A stretch of DNA of 64,000 bases, from positions 38,925-102,924 of the forward strand of contig JALGSV010000013.1 of NCBI GenBank assembly GCA_029821755.1, read 5' to 3'. Positions 61,282-64,000 of the stretch are shown here, one piece after another. The DNA comes from Candidatus Zipacnadum vermilionense (GTDB lineage: Bacteria; Armatimonadota; Zipacnadia; Zipacnadales; Zipacnadaceae). Every line of letters starts with the position of its first letter. Positions within the stretch are counted from its first letter, which is position 1. The translations under genes were made by a program, and so were the position numbers. The notes below the pieces were generated by a model. It was not told the origin of the DNA. It did no database searches and saw only the letters and a list, made by a program, of their open reading frames with translations.

Positions 61282-64000
61282 GTGCGCTACCTGCTACCCG
61301 CCCTCGCACTCCTCTTCACCGGCTCCACCGCCCTAGCCCAGCAGACTTCGAACCACGAGCTGCGGATCGTGCCCCGACCGGGAGCCGTAGAGATTGACGG
61401 CAGCCTGGGGGACTGGGATCTGTCGGGCGGAATCCTCATGTGCTACGACCTGGCGACGATGGAGGACAACCACGGCGTCCAGGCCTACGGCATGTACGAC
61501 GCCGAGGCACTTTACCTGGGCTTCCACTTCAAAGATAAGTCGCCGCTGGTCAACCACTTGGACCCCAAGCTGGAGCCGTTCGGCGGGTGGCGGTCGGACT
61601 GCGTGCAGATGCGCATATGGACCGACCAGGTCGTGCACGTGGACGCCTACTACTTCACCGATGAGAAGCGGGCCATCGTGCAGATCATGTACAAGGATAT
61701 GGGGGTCGCCGACTCGCCGCAGGAGGCCCTCAACGACGCCCTCGCCGCCGGGGCGCAGGAGGCCTTCAAGGTGGACGCGGACGGGCAGGGGTATGTGCAG
61801 GAGGTGCGGCTGCCCTGGAAGCTGCTGCGCAAGGACGGGCAGGCGTACAAGGCCGGGGAGTCGTTCCGGCTGGGGTTTGAGTGCTTCTGGGGGGATGTGA
61901 CGGGGCGCAACTGGCCGGAGCATCGGCTGGTGGACCTGATCAACGCCGAGAATCCGCAGCGGGAGTTCTTCTGGTCCAACAAGACCGCGTGGGGGCAGGC
62001 CACGCTCATGGCCCAGGGACACTTGAAGCCGCTGCCGACGCCGCCCGCGCTCACGCCCGCCCAGCGGCTGGCGGGGATGCGCACCAAGACGGAGGGGCCA
62101 GTGCCGCTGGAGTACACTCTCCCCGCCGACGGCAACGTGACGCTGGTCATCGAGACGCCCTCGCGCAAGCGAGTGCGTAACCTGCTGAGCAACGCCCCGC
62201 GTAAAGCGGGGAAGAACATTGACTACTGGGACGGGGCCAACGACGACGGGCAGTTGGTGACCACCGGCAACTACCGGTTCCGGGGCTTGTTCCACAAGGG
62301 GCTGGATATCGCCTACCAGTTCTACTTCAACAACCCCGGCAACCCGCCGTGGGATACGGGCGACGGGCACGGCAACTGACTGGCCGACCACAGCAACCCC
62401 CAGACAGTGGCGGCGGATGAAGAGGCGGTTTACGTGGCCGCGCCCAACGCGGAGTCGGGAACGATCGTGATGCGGCTGGACCTGGAAGGGCGCAAGCAAT
62501 GGGGTGTGATCCGGGTGATGCCGGCCCAGTCCACCGCGGTGGCCGTGGATGACCAGTACGTCTACGTGGCCCTGGACCGGCAAGGGTATGCGCTACTGCA
62601 GGGCAAGGACAAGCAGGACGGCGAGATCGTGATCTACAAAATGGACAAGGCCACCGGGCGCTTCGCCGGCTGGCCGGACAATACACGCGAGCATGCGGTG
62701 CTGGTGTGGCCGCTGAGCAAGGTTCCCACCGGACCGACGTTCGTCTGGCCGCCGCCGCGGGACTCCGCCCTGCCTGAGCTGCGCCGCACGGGAGGCATGA
62801 CCGCGGCCGCGATGAGGCAGCAAGTTTTCGGGATGGCGGTGGATGACAAGAATTGCTACATATCAGCGTACTACTTGGACCAGGTCCTGGTGGTGGATAA
62901 GGCCGCGGGGTCGCTGGTCGAGACACTGTCGGTACCGCGGCCGGCGGGCCTGGCCCTCGCGGGGGATGGGCGGCTGCTGGTGGTTAGCGGGACGCAGGTG
63001 CTCTCCATGGACCCCGCCACGGGCGAGAATCGCCCCGTCATCAGCACAGCCCTGCAGGCCCCCGTCGGGCTGGCGCTAGACAAGCAGGGCAACCTGTGCG
63101 TCTCCGACTGGGCGGGCGCGATGCAGGTAAAGGTCTTCTCGCCCGAGGGGAACCTGCTGCGGACGGTGGGTAAAGCAGGGGGGCGGGCGTGGATCGGGAG
63201 CTTCGACCAGTCAGGGATGCTACAGCCGCGGGGGATGGCCGTGGATGCACGGGGGCGGCTATGGGTGGCGGAGGACGATGTCTCGCCCAAGCGTCTCAGT
63301 TTGTGGGACGCCACCGGCAAGTTCGAGAAGGACTTCATCGGGCCTACGGGCTACGGGGGCATCTACGGCTGCATCATCCCCCACAACCCGAAGCAGGCGC
63401 TCAACTATGGGTGCGAGTGGGAGCTGGACTGGAAGGCGGGGACGGGGCGGGCCGTGGGGACGCTCTGGCGGCAGATGCACGAAGATGCCTTGTTTGGGAT
63501 CGAGCCCTATGACCGCGTTTGGGTGCTCCAGAGCAAGGGCAAGGAGTACATCATCTCCGACAACACCAATAGCCGCTTCGTCATCTCGATTCGCGATGGC
63601 GACTACTATCGCCCGCTAATGGCGGCAGGGCACGACCTGCCGGACATGCCCTTCCTGCCCAAGCACGAGAAAACCGACAACTTTGTTTGGTCCGACCGCA
63701 ATGGCGACGGACGGGTGCAGGCCGGCGAGATCCAGATCTTCGCCGCGCCGGGAGTGGACAAGCCGATGAACTGGTACAGCGGCTGGACCTGGGCGATTGA
63801 CCAGAATCTGACCATCTACCCGGCCTCCTCGGGAGGCACGACCTACATCTGGCGTATGCCGGTGCAAGGCTGGAGCCCCTGCGGCGCGCCTCTCTACGAC
63901 GGACCCCAAGCGCAACTGCTCGTCGACCAGCAAGTCGAGTGGTTCTGCAACTCGCTCAAGTGCGACGGGGAGGGCAACATCCTGGCGAACCAGAGCCCGC
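61282..64000 (+). pseudogene. Secreted CBM9-like / FlgD-Ig / NHL-propeller protein interrupted by an in-frame TGA (3' end outside window)
   Basis: GTG 61282 follows GGGAGG and encodes a signal peptide (MRYLLPALALLFTGSTALAQ). Residues about 28-250 are CBM9-like (IDGSLGDWDLSGG, DAEALYLGFHFKD, GFECFWGDVTGRNWPEHR). About 275-345 is a FlgD-type Ig (ADGNVTLVIETPSRKRVRNL, DYWDGANDDGQLVTTGNYRF). A TGA at 62377-62379 breaks the frame after GDGHGN. The same frame then continues, ADHSNPQTVAADEEAVYVAA to window end, as beta-propeller blades (GMAVDARGRLWVAEDDV, GLALDKQGNLCVSDWAG). The TGA is where a Trp fits (GNW.ADHSNP). The part from 62380 on is more than 540 codons without a stop. Confidence 0.8.

Noticed and set aside
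990..62379. Alternative genetic code with TGA as Trp
   Set aside because: Many intact genes (for example carB and kdsB) end with TGA; a global reassignment would extend them. Local readthrough stays possible.

Overview
The window is GC-rich bacterial chromosome (roughly two thirds G+C by eye), probably from an uncultured diderm bacterium. A complete Kdo set (kdsA, kdsB, kdsD), a candidate outer-membrane barrel and capsule/LPS-type ABC and prenyltransferase genes indicate an outer membrane. A truncated type IV prepilin with the 'LIELLVV..IAILAAILFPV' head, many secreted carbohydrate-related proteins (BNR, heparinase-like, CBM9/FlgD/NHL, DUF1080), repeated Gfo/Idh/MocA and TIM-barrel sugar genes, and a transcription-attenuating T-box together suggest Armatimonadota or a close neighbour. 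That placement is inference; no rRNA gene is present.

Layout. 1-9.1 kb: carbohydrate block with the tail of a BNR/sialidase-like gene, a broken heparinase-like/WD40 gene, a DUF692 protein, a divergent class II aldolase-like protein, D-lyxose isomerase, a PfkB kinase and a DUF1080 protein. 9.2-15.3 kb: carB with a repeat-encoded tail, an AAA+ ATPase of atypical composition, mtnA. 15.3-26.3 kb: a large S55 (SpoIVB-type) peptidase/propeller protein, an interrupted DUF362 ferredoxin-like gene divergent from cofC (coenzyme F420), a 117-bp tandem repeat that runs into an outer-membrane-type protein, an interrupted Cys-rich gene and a GntR regulator. 26.4-29.8 kb: tRNA-Ala, small membrane/unknown genes, sugar isomerase/epimerase and oxidoreductase. 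30-40.2 kb: Kdo genes, a metallophosphatase, coaX, dus, an acyl-ACP-reductase-like two-gene module, lysS and a UbiA prenyltransferase. 40.2-44.8 kb: Wzt-like ATPase, methyltransferase remnant, DMT transporter, YfhO-family membrane protein and NUDIX hydrolase. 45-50.5 kb: ABC-2 exporter plus TPR protein, accD-accA, FMN reductase. 50.7-56.9 kb: oxidoreductase, tRNA-Leu, a leucine T-box leader, an FkbM methyltransferase, leuA, an unknown gene and an amidohydrolase. 57-60.9 kb: murC-ftsQ-ftsA. 61-64 kb: prepilin remnant and an interrupted CBM9/FlgD/NHL secreted protein leaving the window.

The most notable regulatory feature is at 52.25-52.68 kb. A tRNA-Leu gene and a T-box leader with a CTG (Leu) specifier fire from back-to-back promoters, and the T-box terminator controls an FkbM methyltransferase followed by leuA. 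The second theme is genes spoiled by a single change. In-frame stops interrupt four otherwise continuous genes (two of them where Trp is expected), one homopolymer frameshift occurs, and one ABC ATPase seems to start at ATA. Several of these fit G-to-A changes on the coding strand, so sequence error, mutational decay or recoding should be separated before the annotation is trusted.
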